Assembly: GCA_032358255.1 (NCBI GenBank) | Contig: JAULBX010018746.1 | Coordinates: forward strand, 20,027-84,026 | Reading direction: 5' to 3' | Source of the DNA: Heterotrichella gracilis | Lineage: Eukaryota > Sar > Xanthophyceae > Tribonematales > Xanthonemataceae | Length of the DNA stretch: 64,000 nucleotides | Part shown: positions 11,948 to 33,003 of the stretch, one piece after another | Position numbering within the stretch: position 1 is the stretch's first letter | Layout of the letters: every line of letters begins with the position of its first letter | Notes under the pieces: model-generated | Seen by the model: only the letters and a program-made list of their open reading frames with translations | What the model was told of the DNA's origin: nothing | Databases searched by the model: none | Made by a program: the position numbers and the translations under genes

Positions 11948-14149
11948 TCACGGGATATGTTGCATGCTGAGCAGAAATTCGGCAGCCTCGTTGTATCGGT
12001 TTTCTACATCTATGATCAATTGTGCAACATTGGATACTCTGGGCTGCAATGGTGTCGGGCATACATGATGTGACAGGGCTGTGTTTTCAGAGGTTGGTGC
12101 GCCAGGCAGCTGCATGCCAGCCCTGTGGTTGCTGTCTGCTGGTTCACTGCATATGTTCACTGAGTGGCGTCCATTGCTCCAGGCTGCTGCATCATGTGCA
12201 CCAGCTTCAGATGTGAGTGGCGCCAGAAAATGTGGGATGTTCTCCTTGTCCAAATCCTGTTGTGTTGCTGCTTTTGATCCGCTGGCATAGGTCCCCAATG
12301 CCAAAGTTGGCGCCAGCAGCCCACCTACGCATGAAGCATAAGATTTTGCTTAGTGCACCATATCAAGGAGTGCCAAAAATACATTCAGCTTGAATGCAAT
12401 GCAATAGAGTTTATTGGCAGCTGCTGCAGCATACTTAGTAGTCTAAATTAAATCAGCTCATAATTAAGTTAATGCATTGTGTCACCACCTGCTGTTGCTG
12501 CGACTGTAAATATATTTACTTTCTTCTTTCCATACTTTATCATTGAGATAATGCAGCAAGTCCAGTCTGTGTGCGCACCAAGCGTCAGATGCAGGCGGGT
12601 GATTTAGAAACAGCGAGGAAGAAATAAACAGCCACCAGCATACATACACAGGGCTTGCCAGCAACGTTAACTCTTGATTCAATCCAGCACCTACACCCTG
12701 TTAGCCGCACACCATACCTTTTGTTGCTAATGACACTGAGCCGTAGTCATGCAGCTGATGGGTTGAAGCATTGGAAGGCTGAGCTGAATCGGTTTTATCA
12801 GCTGCCGGGATGGCCACCACAGATTTCAAACTGCCAAGCTGGGGAGGCACGGACTGTTCCAGGTGCAGGTCTGGTTTGTAGCTCATAGGATGGCTGATAT
12901 GGTTCCCAACTTGCGTGGGTGGTGAGTGTTGAGAGCTCTGGTGTTGGCCCAACGCGTAAGTGTTGTCAATTTCCCAGGCGCTTCCGTTGTCCAACTCTGA
13001 TTGCGCCTCAAGCCCCCAAGATGCTTGGCTATCACTTGGGTCACAGCGACGGTCGCCAAATTGGTTATGCCCTTGTTGGTAATCGTCGCAGATTGAATCT
13101 TGCTCATCCAGCAATGAGGGAACTCCACTGACAGTGTCCATGGTGGGTGGCTGACACGCATCCCTGAGGCCCATCGCAGAGAAGCACGGCACCAACCCAT
13201 CGTCAGCAGTGTGTCTTGATGTCCAGGGAGCAACGTCTGGAAACGGCGATGGCATGGCCTCCAAATCGCTTGGTGAACTGCACGCTGAGGTGCTCTCCAC
13301 AGGTCCACCTGGAACTGGTGTGCTGTGCAAGACTGCTGGTGGTTCTGAACTGCTGGCAGCTGAGTTGAATCTGCAAAGGAGATCAATTGGCGCTGTCTGC
13401 TGGGTTTGTGTGACTGAGCGCTTCACAACCTTCGCCACCTGTAGGAATCATGGTTGACTGTGACCCGGGCTGCAACAACGAAGGCAGTGGGCAGTTGTGC
13501 TCAAAACTGAGTCTTTGGTGCAGGGAGACTTGGTGTGGTGGGCTCCACTACAGTGTTGCTTACCTTGGTGGACTTGTCACGCCGCACAGCTTGCGTGTGG
13601 TATTGCCTGCACTTGGTGACGACCTCAATCAACAAGAGGATTTTCCTTTCAGCAAAGCCCTGAATGTAAGAACGGAGAGTTGGGTTGAGTCGCAAATAGT
13701 ATAACTCGCAAGTATCACGTGGAAGCAGAACTTCGTTGACAACTGAGAGGCGTGGACACACAAGTGTGCTTACCTGGCCAAGGAACTGTTGTGGCAGCAG
13801 CACTGGGTTGATGCCAAACTCCTGCCTCAACACCCTGAAAGCGTTCTCCACAAACCGAAGGTCTGTCTTGCCATGCAGCTGCACATGAAATATGGGTTTC
13901 TCAGTTCAAAGCAGTTTGCAAGTCAAATCAGGTTGTTTGTTCCACTCCTACCTCGTAGCCCTTGGCAGTCAGCATCTCGTTGATGTGCCTGGAGTACTTG
14001 AGCAATGCGTAACCAAGAATGGGCAGTAAAGAACCAGGATCACCGGAAGCACACTCATTCTTTCGGTTTTGCAGTGGGAACGGACACTTGATATGACGAA
14101 GTGCGTCCAACAGCATTTGCCAGTTCCCTGGAAGGTCCCCTGTGGCCAT
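11948..14149 (-). CDS. CEP44-like centriolar/basal-body protein
   Basis: Predicted 498 residues from five exons: 14149-13952, 13878-13774, 13659-13564, 13438-12718, 12324-11948; all phases agree. The N-terminal 130 residues match the CEP44 domain: TGDLPGN at the start, then GDPGSLLPILGYALLKYS, DLRFVENAFRVLRQEFG, LLPQQFLG and GFAERKILLLIEVV. In animals CEP44 is a centriole and spindle-pole protein needed for centriole-to-centrosome conversion; a basal-body role here is inference. The remaining residues are low-complexity, Ser/Pro/Gln-rich, ending with a possible helix (NVAQLIIDVENRYNEAAEF). The start ATG lies just before the domain. The intron between the second and third exons is free of in-frame stops. 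Confidence 0.8.
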
Positions 14150-14620
14150 CTCGCCCCAACAGTGCACCCCAAACTAGGTCACCAAGGTTTCAAACCAATG
14201 CACCAGCGTGTTAATCTAGGTGATTCAACAAATAGAGCCGAGCATGCGGTTCAGTTGCCCACGAGACCGTCGTACGAAACCACTTGAACACCGGTTTTGA
14301 AATTCCACCATGCCCACATGCCACCGAATCGTAAGGCAGGCACTGAGGCAGTGGCTTTCTCTTTGTGGTCTCTAGTGACGGCTGTATTCTTGAAAGTTGA
14401 TATCTGGGCTGCAACTGAGTTTCACCAGTGACAGGAGGTGTGCTGTTGGCATTCGAGGAGAATACCTTCCCGTCACAAACAACTGATCAGCCCCCCTGGG
14501 CGGCTGCAAAAACTCCTGATCTTTTTCAAGCCCAAAGACACAAAGCATGGCGCAACCCACAACCAGTCTTTATTCTTTGGCATAGCAGCGCACCTGAAGA
14601 GTCACTCGGAGTGCTGCAAG
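14150..14620. promoter_or_regulatory. Divergent promoter region, CEP44-like / RBM39-like
   Basis: 471 bp between divergent start codons. It presumably holds both promoters and short 5' UTRs. Minus-strand open stretches at 14211-14560 have no motif or splice support. No clear TATA box seen. Confidence 0.5.
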
Positions 14621-17377
14621 ATGGCAGAGTTTGACGAGTGAGTGGGCGATGATGATGCAATTCCTGTAGCTGATGTGTACGCTTGCATATCACTCATGGC
14701 TTTCTTGTGGTGCAGGTATGAGTACCTGGAGAAGATCGTAGAGAAGAAAGCAGACACCGGCAAGAGCGACGACGGAAGGAAGAAGGACAAGGAGAGGGAC
14801 AGGGATAGGGACAGGGACAGGGACCGCGGGAGGGAGAAAGACAGGGAGAGGGGGGACAAGGACAGAACCAGGGATCGCAGCAGGAAAGACCGTGATAGGG
14901 ATGCCGATCGGGACAGGAAACACAGGTCTCGGTCACGGTCCAGGCATCACGATAGAGATAGGGGCCGTGACCGAGACAGGGATAGGGACAGGGACTACAG
15001 AAGGGATGATCGCAGGTATGGTGGCAGGGTACTTTCGAAACTCGAATCCATGACCAACAACGCAGTGAATTTACTTGCATATGCCGAAATTTCATATCTC
15101 TCAGTGTTACCCACAAGTTTGGCTTCCCAAAGCCCATGCATGCATATAGGGCCCATCTGCATCATTGCCCACCTTGGCTCGCTGCCCTGCAGGCCACCTC
15201 CACCACCCCCAAGGGCGGCAACCCCACCCGAGGTGAAGGAGCAGCGGGAGAGGGAGAAGGAGCTGCGGGAGCTGGACCGCGACACCCGCACAGTGTTTGC
15301 CATGTACCTGCCACTCCGGGCGCAGGAGCGGGAGCTGTTTGAGTTCTTCTCCCAGGCGGGCACGGTGATGGACGTGAAGCTCATCATGGACAGGAACACC
15401 AGGAAGTCCAAGGGCTTTGCGTACATCGAGTACGAGAAGAAGGAGGATATCCTGAAGGCGCTTGCCCTCACTGGGCAACCGCTCATGGGCCAGCCCATCA
15501 TGGTCAAGCTGTCTGAGGTGAGCGTGCTTTTGTTGTTTGTACTATCATTTGTTTGTATCTTTACGGCATTTGGGAGTCAGAAAATGCACACAGCATGTTG
15601 TTGGTGGTGTTTTGCTTGTATCATTGCTGCATCGGCAACCTGAAGCTGCATACACAGTATGCATACATGTTGCTGGGGAGGTGGTTAGTGACCGCTTTTC
15701 GTTTCCTCGGCAGGCTGAGAAGAACCTGGCGTGGGAGGCCTCGCAGCAGCAGGCAGCGCAGATGCAGAAGCTCAACCAGGCGGCAATGGCGTCTGGGTCA
15801 GGGCCCTGCAAGCTGTATGTGGGCAACTTGCACCCAGAAGTCAACGTGCGTACTGCATACCTTGGTCCCTGGTCCAAGCTACTAGTAACAAGTTACATGT
15901 GGTCCTGCAATACTGCATATTGTCCGTCAGCCACACATTCCTTGTGGCAACCAGCCCTGTCCTACCACTGCTTGTATCGTCTCTGCATTGGCGGTTTAAT
16001 ACAGCTACTTGTGTTAAAGGAAGGCCCAAGGCACCATGTTCTAATACAGCTTCTCTTCCCCTTTTGCAGGAGCAAGGCTTGCGACCGCTGTTTGAGCCTT
16101 TTGGTGCCTTGGAGAACGTGGAGGTGCAGCGGGATGGGTCTGGGAAGGCCTTGGGCTATGGCTACGTCACGTGAGTGCTGCTGTCCAGTTGCCGCCAATC
16201 TTGCCTGGTCTTTCCAAGCCGTTGGTCAGCGACCATGTTGACCTAGCACTAATTTATGACCCCATGTTTCGTTGTGTGCAGGTTCAAATCAAGCTCAGAC
16301 GCACAAAAGGCTGTGCACGATATTGATGGAATGGACATTGGTGGGTCAAAGCTCAAGGTCAAGGTGGCAGAGATGTTACCGGCGGAAGCGATTGCTGTCA
16401 CAGAAACGCTGGATGACGATGCTGGTGCGTAGTGTGTCCCTCCTTTGTCAATGTGACGCCACGCTACATGCCATAGAGTTTTGCTGTTGTGCTTTAATTT
16501 ATTTTCGTTTCATCATGTTCATTCATTGATTCCATTTTGATATCTTGCAGATGATGGTGGCGGCATGAAGCTCACCTCCAACGCCAGGGCAGCGCTCATG
16601 TCCCGGCTTGCCGGCGCAGCAGGGCTGCCGCTACCGCCCCCTCCAGCTCCTGTGGCGCCTGTGCTCCCCGCAGCACCCGCATCAATCATCATGAACCAGG
16701 ACCTCGCAGCCATGCAGGGCATCCTTGGCCCCGCGTCGCCCATCCCAACCCCCTGCCTGCTGCTGAAGAACATGTTTGACCCCAGCGAGTGAGTGACTAC
16801 AGATTATTATCATTTCTTGCATTCCGACAAGAATGCAATCAGACCAGCAATCAGTCTTGCACAAGCTTGCGCCACGCAGCCCTGTCCTGACATTGCTTGT
16901 ACCATTTTTTGTATGTTCCGCTTGCAGATCCTTAGTAATGAGAGCAGCCTGTGACTACAGATGGTTTCCCGGTTTTCCCTGCAACTCCCTGTCTGCAACC
17001 TGCGTGACTGATTTTTCTATTTGCTGCCTGCAGGGAGACCGAGCCTGACTGGGACATTGAGATTGGCCAGGATGTGAAGGAGGAGTGCAGCAAGTATGGG
17101 CAGGTGGCACACATATATGTTGACAAAAACAGCAAGGTACGGGTGCCCTCCAATGCACGGGGCAATCATGCATTTATGGTGGGCCGGTTAGTATTTTGAC
17201 AGACTCCCCTTCTGACTTTGCCCTTTTGCGATGCAGGGCTGCGTCTATCTCAAGTTTGTCACTGCTGAGGGGAGCGCTGCTGCCCAGCGAGCCTTGCACG
17301 GCCGCTGGTTTGCAGGCAAACAGATCGCCGCCGACTTCCAGTTCGCGCAAGTGTACTCCAACTATTTCAAGGTCTAG
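14621..17377 (+). CDS. RBM39: RBM39/CAPER-like splicing factor
   Basis: Nuclear RNA-binding splicing factor of the RBM39/CAPER (CC1-like) family, 499 residues. Exons: 14621-14637, 14715-15014, 15193-15517, 15714-15845, 16070-16170, 16282-16424, 16551-16788, 17034-17136, 17237-17377, all in phase. Layout: Arg/Asp/Glu/Lys dipeptide-rich region (about 25-105); RRM1 (about 135-212) with VFAMYLPL and KGFAYIEY; RRM2 (about 245-325) with KLYVGNL and GYGYVTF; an Ala/Pro linker; and a C-terminal UHM-type RRM (about 405-495) with the RWF of the UHM Arg-x-Phe motif and a VYSNYF ending. UHM domains bind tryptophan-containing ligand motifs of other splicing factors. The first coding exon is only 17 bases (MAEFDE across the junction), which automated predictors may miss. 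Confidence 0.93.
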
Positions 17378-18078
17378 GCCAATGAGGGAGAGTGTGCAAA
17401 TTGCAGGCGCTCATGACAGCCAGGCGGTGGGGGCGCCTTTGCTGCACATATATACAATGTGAATTACTGCGGGAGAATGCAAATTGCAGGCCTGCTTGGG
17501 GAGCGCTTGTGCTCTACATGATGTGGCGTGACATCCACGCCTTGCCACCACCGAGATGCCCCTGAGCTCTACATGTCACATGGAGCACTGTGCGGGCGAA
17601 AACAGGGAGCGGTACAGGCTCATTGGATTCATTTCCGCAGGCCCTTCAGCAGCCGGAGCAGCGCAGAGTGTGGGGCGGAAGCAACAGAGGGGCATACTGC
17701 CCTTTGCAGGGCAGACTCTCTGACCAGTCACACATGTCCAGGTGGCGGTGGCAGGGCGGGCTTCCAGCAAGTGCTCGGTTCTCACTCGCACTTTTCGTGC
17801 CTGTTCAGCAGGGTCTCCCAAGGGCCATGTCGATTCTGCATCAGCAGCGTTGTCGGCGTGCTTGGTGGCAAGTGTGTCGCAAGCGGCAGCCGGCGTTTTT
17901 GGATGGGTTGCGGATGGTAGTGGGGCTAAAACCGGTGGTCACTGCTGCCTGTATTTTGTGCACGCCAGTTTCCATGGATACACAGTACAGTGGTGCATCA
18001 TGCGTCTGCTGCAGTGCACTGCAGTGCCCCAGCCTGCGTTTTGATCATGTTGTTTGCAACAACAGGCCGCGTCCACCC
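17378..18078. other. 3' flank of RBM39-like gene, no clear gene
   Basis: Should contain the RBM39-like 3' UTR. Overlapping open stretches (longest about 188 codons, 17590-18156) lack recognisable motifs. One of them is in frame with the small-protein candidate that follows and could be its N-terminal extension or 5' UTR. Confidence 0.4.
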
Positions 18079-18584
18079 ATGTTTGACTCTTTCAAGGAAG
18101 CGCTGACACTGAAGGTGACCTGGTATGTACCAGCTACTCTGCCACGCGGCATTTAGTCCCTACTTTTGGTCAGGAATATGCGCTTAATGACACAGGACAT
18201 TGCGGGGTTGCATCACAACGGTCACTCAGCTGCGCTGCACACATGCTCATTGCACTGTGGCCTGCTGGTCCATGGATGACATGATTTTTCACCAGCAGTA
18301 TTGTTCACAACTGGACTAATTTTCAGGTCATCGGGCGGATTTCTAAGGCATCCAGTCAGCTGCTGACTTCAGAGGCCTGGCTCAGGCATGTCGCTGCAGC
18401 CAGCCTTGTCTGTGGGCTGGCTTTCACGTTGCATTGCATGGAGGTGCCGGTACCTGGGGTTATGGAGCAGGCCATTTTTGCAGGGTTTATTGTTGTTTAC
18501 ATTGAAAAAGCATTCTTGTGGTTTCAGTATCGGTATGTGTTGCATGTCTCAACACTGTACATTGTGGGGCCTATCTGTAGATGA
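18079..18584 (+). CDS. Possible small two-pass membrane protein
   Basis: I do not recognise this protein. A two-exon model, 18079-18114 and 18327-18584, gives 97 residues. The AAG|GTGACC donor and TTTTCAG acceptor keep phase. Exon 2 is open for 85 codons with two hydrophobic spans (about residues 34-48 and 56-90) with charged residues between them (MEVPVP, EKAF). The open frame continues upstream of the ATG, so the start may be earlier. It lies just after the RBM39-like gene on the same strand and could instead be part of a long 3' UTR. Confidence 0.3.
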
Positions 18585-19531
18585 TGGTGCCATGTGCATA
18601 GCGTCATTATGATGGTGTAGCCCTGTCTGTTGGACACAGTGCTCAGTTTAGTCCACTGTAAGCAACATTACAGACTCCGAAACGCTGTCAGCGATCATCA
18701 TCTGATGGTACATTGAGATGAAGCCTCAGATCATTGCCTGCATGTCAATCATTGAAGCATGATGCTGGCATTCCTAGGGCATCATGCAATGGTTGCACCG
18801 GGACCCCTAGCCTAGACTCCCTTGACCCAATCCACCTGACTCGCTTGACGCCCTCCGGGAGCGCCGACAGGACAATGTGCCAGCCACAGGCAGTGACTGC
18901 AGCAGCTGTAGCATCCGCCTCAGGCGCACGCGGTACAATAAAGCTCGAAATAATTCCAGTAATTGTTACAAACTCGCCTTGAGCAAACTCCGCTGGGCAA
19001 AGAAAGCCTTGAGAATGATCAGTTCAACCCAACCACCAGGTCCTAGTTTGGCAAGGGCCCCACCAGTTCAACTTCATCGGATAAATCCAATACTCAGCAA
19101 CTTGACCCAAAGCGCTGATGACTCAGCCTGTAGGACTCCTAGAAAGTTTCTACCACGATGACAGGTTCATCACATGAATATTCGTTCGGAATCCCACCTA
19201 CAATGATTCACAGTGCCACTAGAGGCACCGGTCCAGCTTGTATTCATCAATCTAACAAAACAAATCAACTTGTAATGCAATGCCTGCTGTTGCAAAAGAA
19301 ACATGCTCATGGCTCTTCACTTTGTATAGACTAGTAGTCTGCATCTACCTCCGCATCTAGCTCATCCCTGCTGGCAGTGCCACCTGATGAACCCACAGCC
19401 ATTGGCTCAAGCCAGTGCAACCTCTGCACTGTACCGCAATGATGATCAGGTTCTAAATCTCAGGCAACTGCCCACCGCACTCAATGCTGCTTGTACGTTG
19501 CTGCCCAATTTCTTAAATCCGAGTGCACCAC
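18585..19531. other. Intergenic, no gene seen
   Basis: Between the small-protein candidate and the stop of the MetAP2 gene. Small open frames at 18734-18982 and 18877-19161 have no motif support. It should include the MetAP2 3' UTR. Confidence 0.5.
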
Positions 19532-23484
<3,953 letters not shown>

Positions 23485-23539
23485 CGCTGCGCCGTCACCT
23501 AGTGACGCGTATCCCAGCCTTTTACAGAACTTTGCAGCT

Positions 23540-25545
23540 ATGGAAGGTCCAACGTCTCTGTCGCGAATGCCACCCTACAAGAGGAAGTCCAAGTCTAGTA
23601 ATGTCGTATGCACCCTGGCCGTAAACGTATATGCATGCAATGTGACAAGGATATTGCTCCCCTTGCAAGTGCCCACGAGTGCCACTTTCATGCATGCATT
23701 TCAGGGATTCGCAAGCGTTGACGTCCCCCGCATACTGTTGCATGCTAGAAGGGTGGTTCAACAGTAATTTCGTTCCCCTCAAAGTACCCACCTCCTTTTC
23801 TGAACAGTGTTGGGGGTCCACATGCATGCATGTACTAAACATGCCCGCATGCCACGGAAGATTAGCGCGCAAATCTGAGGTTGCTACTGCGGTTACAGCT
23901 GAAAAGCAGAAGCAAACCCTTGGTCCGTCAGCCAACTGGACCCTTTCTGTGCAAGTGAGCACCGGTCCACGACGCACCTTGAAACCTGCAGCAACTGCCT
24001 GTGCAAACCCTCGTGTTTGGTCCTCGTGCATCGGTGAAGCAGCTATAATGCAGCAAACATATAGCAGGGTGAGACACCTAGTCTACATTGTGTTCCCGGG
24101 CTGTCTACAGTCACAATTGGCAGTGGATGATCTGCGCGAATGCCTATATGCCAGTTCACCAGTTGGGTCACTTGTCTCGAAGGACCCAGCTCCCACGTGA
24201 GCCCGCAACCACTAACCCCCAGTCACAGCAGCAGCATTAGCCTGACAATATGTTGCACATGCACATGCCGCGTGTTGCACACCCACCAGCCGGTGCACAT
24301 GGCCAGCACCCAGGCACTGCCTCCTGGTGCACGTGAGCCTTCCCAAGATAACCAGGGGCTAACAACCACTATCGCTCACAAGCACAGCATGCAACTGCAG
24401 GCTGTCATGGCCCCACCACCGCCCTTCCGCCGGCTGTTGCGGGCAGCGCAAGCACCATCCGACCCCCCGCCATCTGAACCAGCGGTGGTGCAAGTGGACC
24501 CCCCCGCCACCTGAACCAGCGGTGGTGCAAGTGGACCCCCCCGCCACCTGAACCAGCGGTGGTGCAAGTGGACCCCTCCCCTTGCTGCGAGACCAACCCT
24601 CCAGCAGACATGCTGGACACCACCACGCCACGAAATGTCATTGGGCTAACCGGCCAGCCATGGTTCCAACTCCATGAATGCTGGGACCACTTGCTGGAGG
24701 GCCGCACCAGGTGGCGGCCAGGGAGGGGCATGGGCTGTGACCTGGCATTTGCCACAGTCACATGGGGCATGGCTTCCGCATGCCTGGCGCCACGCCAGGC
24801 TTACACCCAGGGGTGCGCTTAGACGCCAGCCCAGCCACTGGCCTCACCGGCACCGCTACCCTCTGGGGCCAGCACATCCAGGTGGGTTGGTGAGTGTGTA
24901 TGCATGGGACAAGAGGGTGCACACACTGTTTAGGGTTTAGGGTTTTTAGGGTGCACACGCTTAGAGAGCTGAGGTTGATCTGTATTTGCGCACCCATGTG
25001 TCACACCCTGGCACCCTTGTCCTTTCATGGCTAGCTTACAAATGGCTCGGTGTGATGCCATCACAATAGGCTATCGCATGGTGTTAACCCTTAGACATGT
25101 ACGGTGGCAAAATGTCATCTTTGGCCCTGGGTTTCTTGCATATATCCTGGCTGCTGTGCAAAATTCTGGACTAGGGGTTGATACCCAGTTGGTCAGAACG
25201 TGTAGAACGCAAGGCCCCAAGATACCCCTTGGAACCAGGCGGTTGTGCTCATAGCCAAGTGGTGCAACGGGTGATGATTCAGGTATCTTGGATAGTCACT
25301 TGTAAATCTGAGTTGCTTGTAAATATACCTGTTTATTTGTGTGCAGGCCTGGCTACCCTAGCTGCCTGGCGGCGCCAGCTAGTGCGCAGCGCCCACCTCA
25401 TATACCCGCTGCTGCAGTTGGGTGTCGGAGGCACTGCCATGGTGCATTCCAAAGCACATGCTGCAATTGCATGCTGGGCACGCTGGCATGCAGTGCGCAG
25501 AGGGCTAGCAATATTTGACATGTCTATACCTCGTTACTGCAGGTA
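23540..25545 (+). CDS. Possible intron-bearing gene, unrecognised
   Basis: I cannot name this product and the exon joins are not settled. Candidate exons by open frame and splice sites: 23540-23602 (starts MEGPTSLSRMPPYKRK, GT follows), about 23863-24068 (contains TAEKQKQTLGPSANWTL, ends AG|GTGAGA), about 24395-24770 (contains VIGLTGQPWFQLHECWDH), about 24761-24889 (contains LDASPATGLTGTATLWG, ends CAG|GTGGGT) and about 25350-25540. A 37-bp tandem repeat at 24461-24583 shifts frame between units, so the third block reads through only if the repeats are spliced or the model is wrong. The region could instead be noncoding. Confidence 0.25.
24461..24583 (+). repeat. 37-bp minisatellite, three units
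   Basis: Units starting at 24481, 24518 and 24555 (AGCGGTGGTGCAAGTGGACC followed by a C-rich stretch and ACCTGAACC) are nearly identical, with a partial unit before them. The 37-bp length is not a multiple of three. Confidence 0.9.
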
Positions 25546-26403
25546 AAACCATGTACTGCATTGCCTTTGATAATTGACCGGCTACGTTCTGCCTTGCAAC
25601 CAGAGCCATCAGGTGTCAATTGGCAGTGCCCAGTGGACATATGTGTGCGACTGAGTCAGTGCCAGCAAGGGTATATACGCATAAATAGTCATAGTCATGT
25701 TTTAATCCAATTTTAATAAGCAATAAATTGTCATATATATAAATCAGTTTCAAACTGAGTCTGACTGTTTGTTGCCTTTTCTCCCATGCATATGTTTATG
25801 AGGTAGCACCATGTAAGGAAGTGATCTTTGTACCCATTCGTCTACTTGTGCTCAACCCATTTGCCTGTCATAGCCTGTCGAGTGTTTTATTTCACTCTAG
25901 CCCTTCGACCTAACTGCAAAACTTGACGACTGTCACCGACTTCCTGCTTGCTATACCCACGGTCATTGACAACCGTGTTTCCTTGAAGGACGCTCTTTCC
26001 TATACTGTGGCTAAGAGTCGTTCTTTCAGGCTTGAGCTTGGCTGTTTCTAACTCAAGTTGGGTTTGCGAAACGCTTTCAAGTGGGCTCTCCTCAAGGTAG
26101 GGTGTCAGCTCACCCAAAGTCGTGACTCTGTTGCTGTCAGACTTTGCTGCATGCGTATTTGTATTGCAGAATGCATGGTATTTGATCAAAACTCAGTCTG
26201 ACAAAGCACTCTGTTAGTAGCTAGGGCTGCCCAAGGCTATATGTTCCTGCAGGTCTTGCAGCCATAGAAAGCCCTCCTTATTAGAAGACCTGAGCTCAGC
26301 TGCAGAAGGTTCTGATACGAGGCATATACACTACATATTGCTGCAGGTCTTGCAACTACAGAAGGCTACTGCAAGTGTTGCGGCCATACAGGGCTCCTGC
26401 ACC
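25546..26403. other. Region upstream of GFAT, no clear gene
   Basis: AT-richer sequence that should hold the GFAT promoter. A minus-strand open frame at 25887-26189 (about 100 codons, hydrophilic) has no recognisable motif. CTGCAGGTCTTGCA occurs twice (about 26250 and 26342), a short direct repeat. Confidence 0.4.
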
Positions 26404-31626
<5,223 letters not shown>

Positions 31627-33003
31627 ATGGAGTTTGGCATACTACTAGCAGCTGCACTACTCCGTCCTGCGCTTGCAGTGACTCAGTCTATAGGCTATAT
31701 GCTGCATCTAGCCCATGCGCGCCGCGGTTGCAATGACGTGGCAGCCGGGCTTATCTAGCTGGACATAGGCCATAATGGCAAGAATGATTCAGCGGTGCAT
31801 TTTGCTTCATCATCAGAATGGTATGCAGCCTGGCAGCGTGCAGACTCTGTTCTTTCAGCAGTCATGGATTTCCTATTATAATAAGTGAATTTATTGGTGA
31901 TATGATTTTATTGGTGATTCACCATCCATGCAGGCATTCTTGATTCTTGAAATGGGATCATTAACATTAGCCAAGGAGCCAGGAAGCACCCCCCGTGGCC
32001 GCAAGAAAACAATCAATTATCATCAGATTATGCAGAAGGTCTAGTTATTTACGTCAGCGGACGCATGCACGACCCTGCTCAGTACGAACCTACTGTGTAT
32101 TAGAATCTCCGCAGAACAGTGCACGCTGTGGAACAATAGATCAGACAAGACTTCATAGGGTCCACTGAAAGTTGGTTCAACGGTTGAAAGTGGCAAACTT
32201 TAATCATGTGAACCGTGAGAAAATTGAAGCGAACCCGCAGGCAGCGAATGCTGTTATGCGCTAATGCACTCTATCTTTCTAATCACTATTAGGAAGAAAT
32301 TGAATGAACCTCGAGCTACCAGATAACGCTCACCGCTGCACTTGCACTTGGGCAGAGCAACACAGGGAACGTATCGCCAATACAGTAAGCAATGCTGATT
32401 CAGACTTCCAAATGAAACAACGTATTGTCAAACTGCTGGGAATACCTGTTTCCTGTAACTTGGTAGCCCCGACTATGATAAACCAGAAGTTGCCAATTAT
32501 GAGAGTAACATTAGGTGTTGGATCCATGGGAACCTCAATATTGGCTATCTGCTACAATAGAAATGTCTCCAATTTTGCATGAGGACGTTGGTAGGATCAT
32601 TACGTTGGTAAGCTCATGCCAAGTGTGGGCGCATTTGTTGTTGGCACTGGGCAAAATCTGCGTAATTGAGACGGTAAGAAAAAGCACCAAATTAAGGAAA
32701 AAGGATGTGAGCTCACTCAGAAGCTGACCAGCTCCATCTCATGCTCATAAATGTGACGTGACCCCCTTCCCATCTGTTCACTGACCATGCGGTGGGTGGC
32801 AGGCTTTCTAAAGCTGCCCAAAAAAGCAGCAATATAGGAAAATACTGCACCGATATTTACGCTGCGGAAAATCACCCAATGAATAAGATCGCCTCCACGC
32901 ATTGCAGCCCATGGCGGGTGAAAAGCACGGCACACCATGTCTGCCACTTACTGTCCCGCACCATCATACTGTACATATCCTAAATGTCGCCTGACAGCCG
33001 CAT
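31627..33003. other. Intergenic, convergent 3' flanks
   Basis: Between the GFAT stop (+) and the stop of the PPR-SMR-cyclin gene (-). AT-richer, with no open frame that has splice or motif support. It should contain both 3' UTRs. Confidence 0.6.

Noticed and set aside
13660-13773. Coding sequence between the second and third CEP44-like exons
   Set aside because: It is open in frame but interrupts the conserved CEP44 domain exactly between QQFLG and GFAERK and has good GT and AG ends, so it is an intron.
14602-14923. Ser/Leu- and Pro/Val-rich minus-strand open frames
   Set aside because: They are the reverse reading of the Arg/Asp/Glu repeat of the RBM39-like gene.
17590-18156. 188-codon plus-strand open frame after RBM39-like
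   Set aside because: Low-complexity, no motif, overlaps other open frames of similar size. Kept only as a possible extension of the small-protein candidate.
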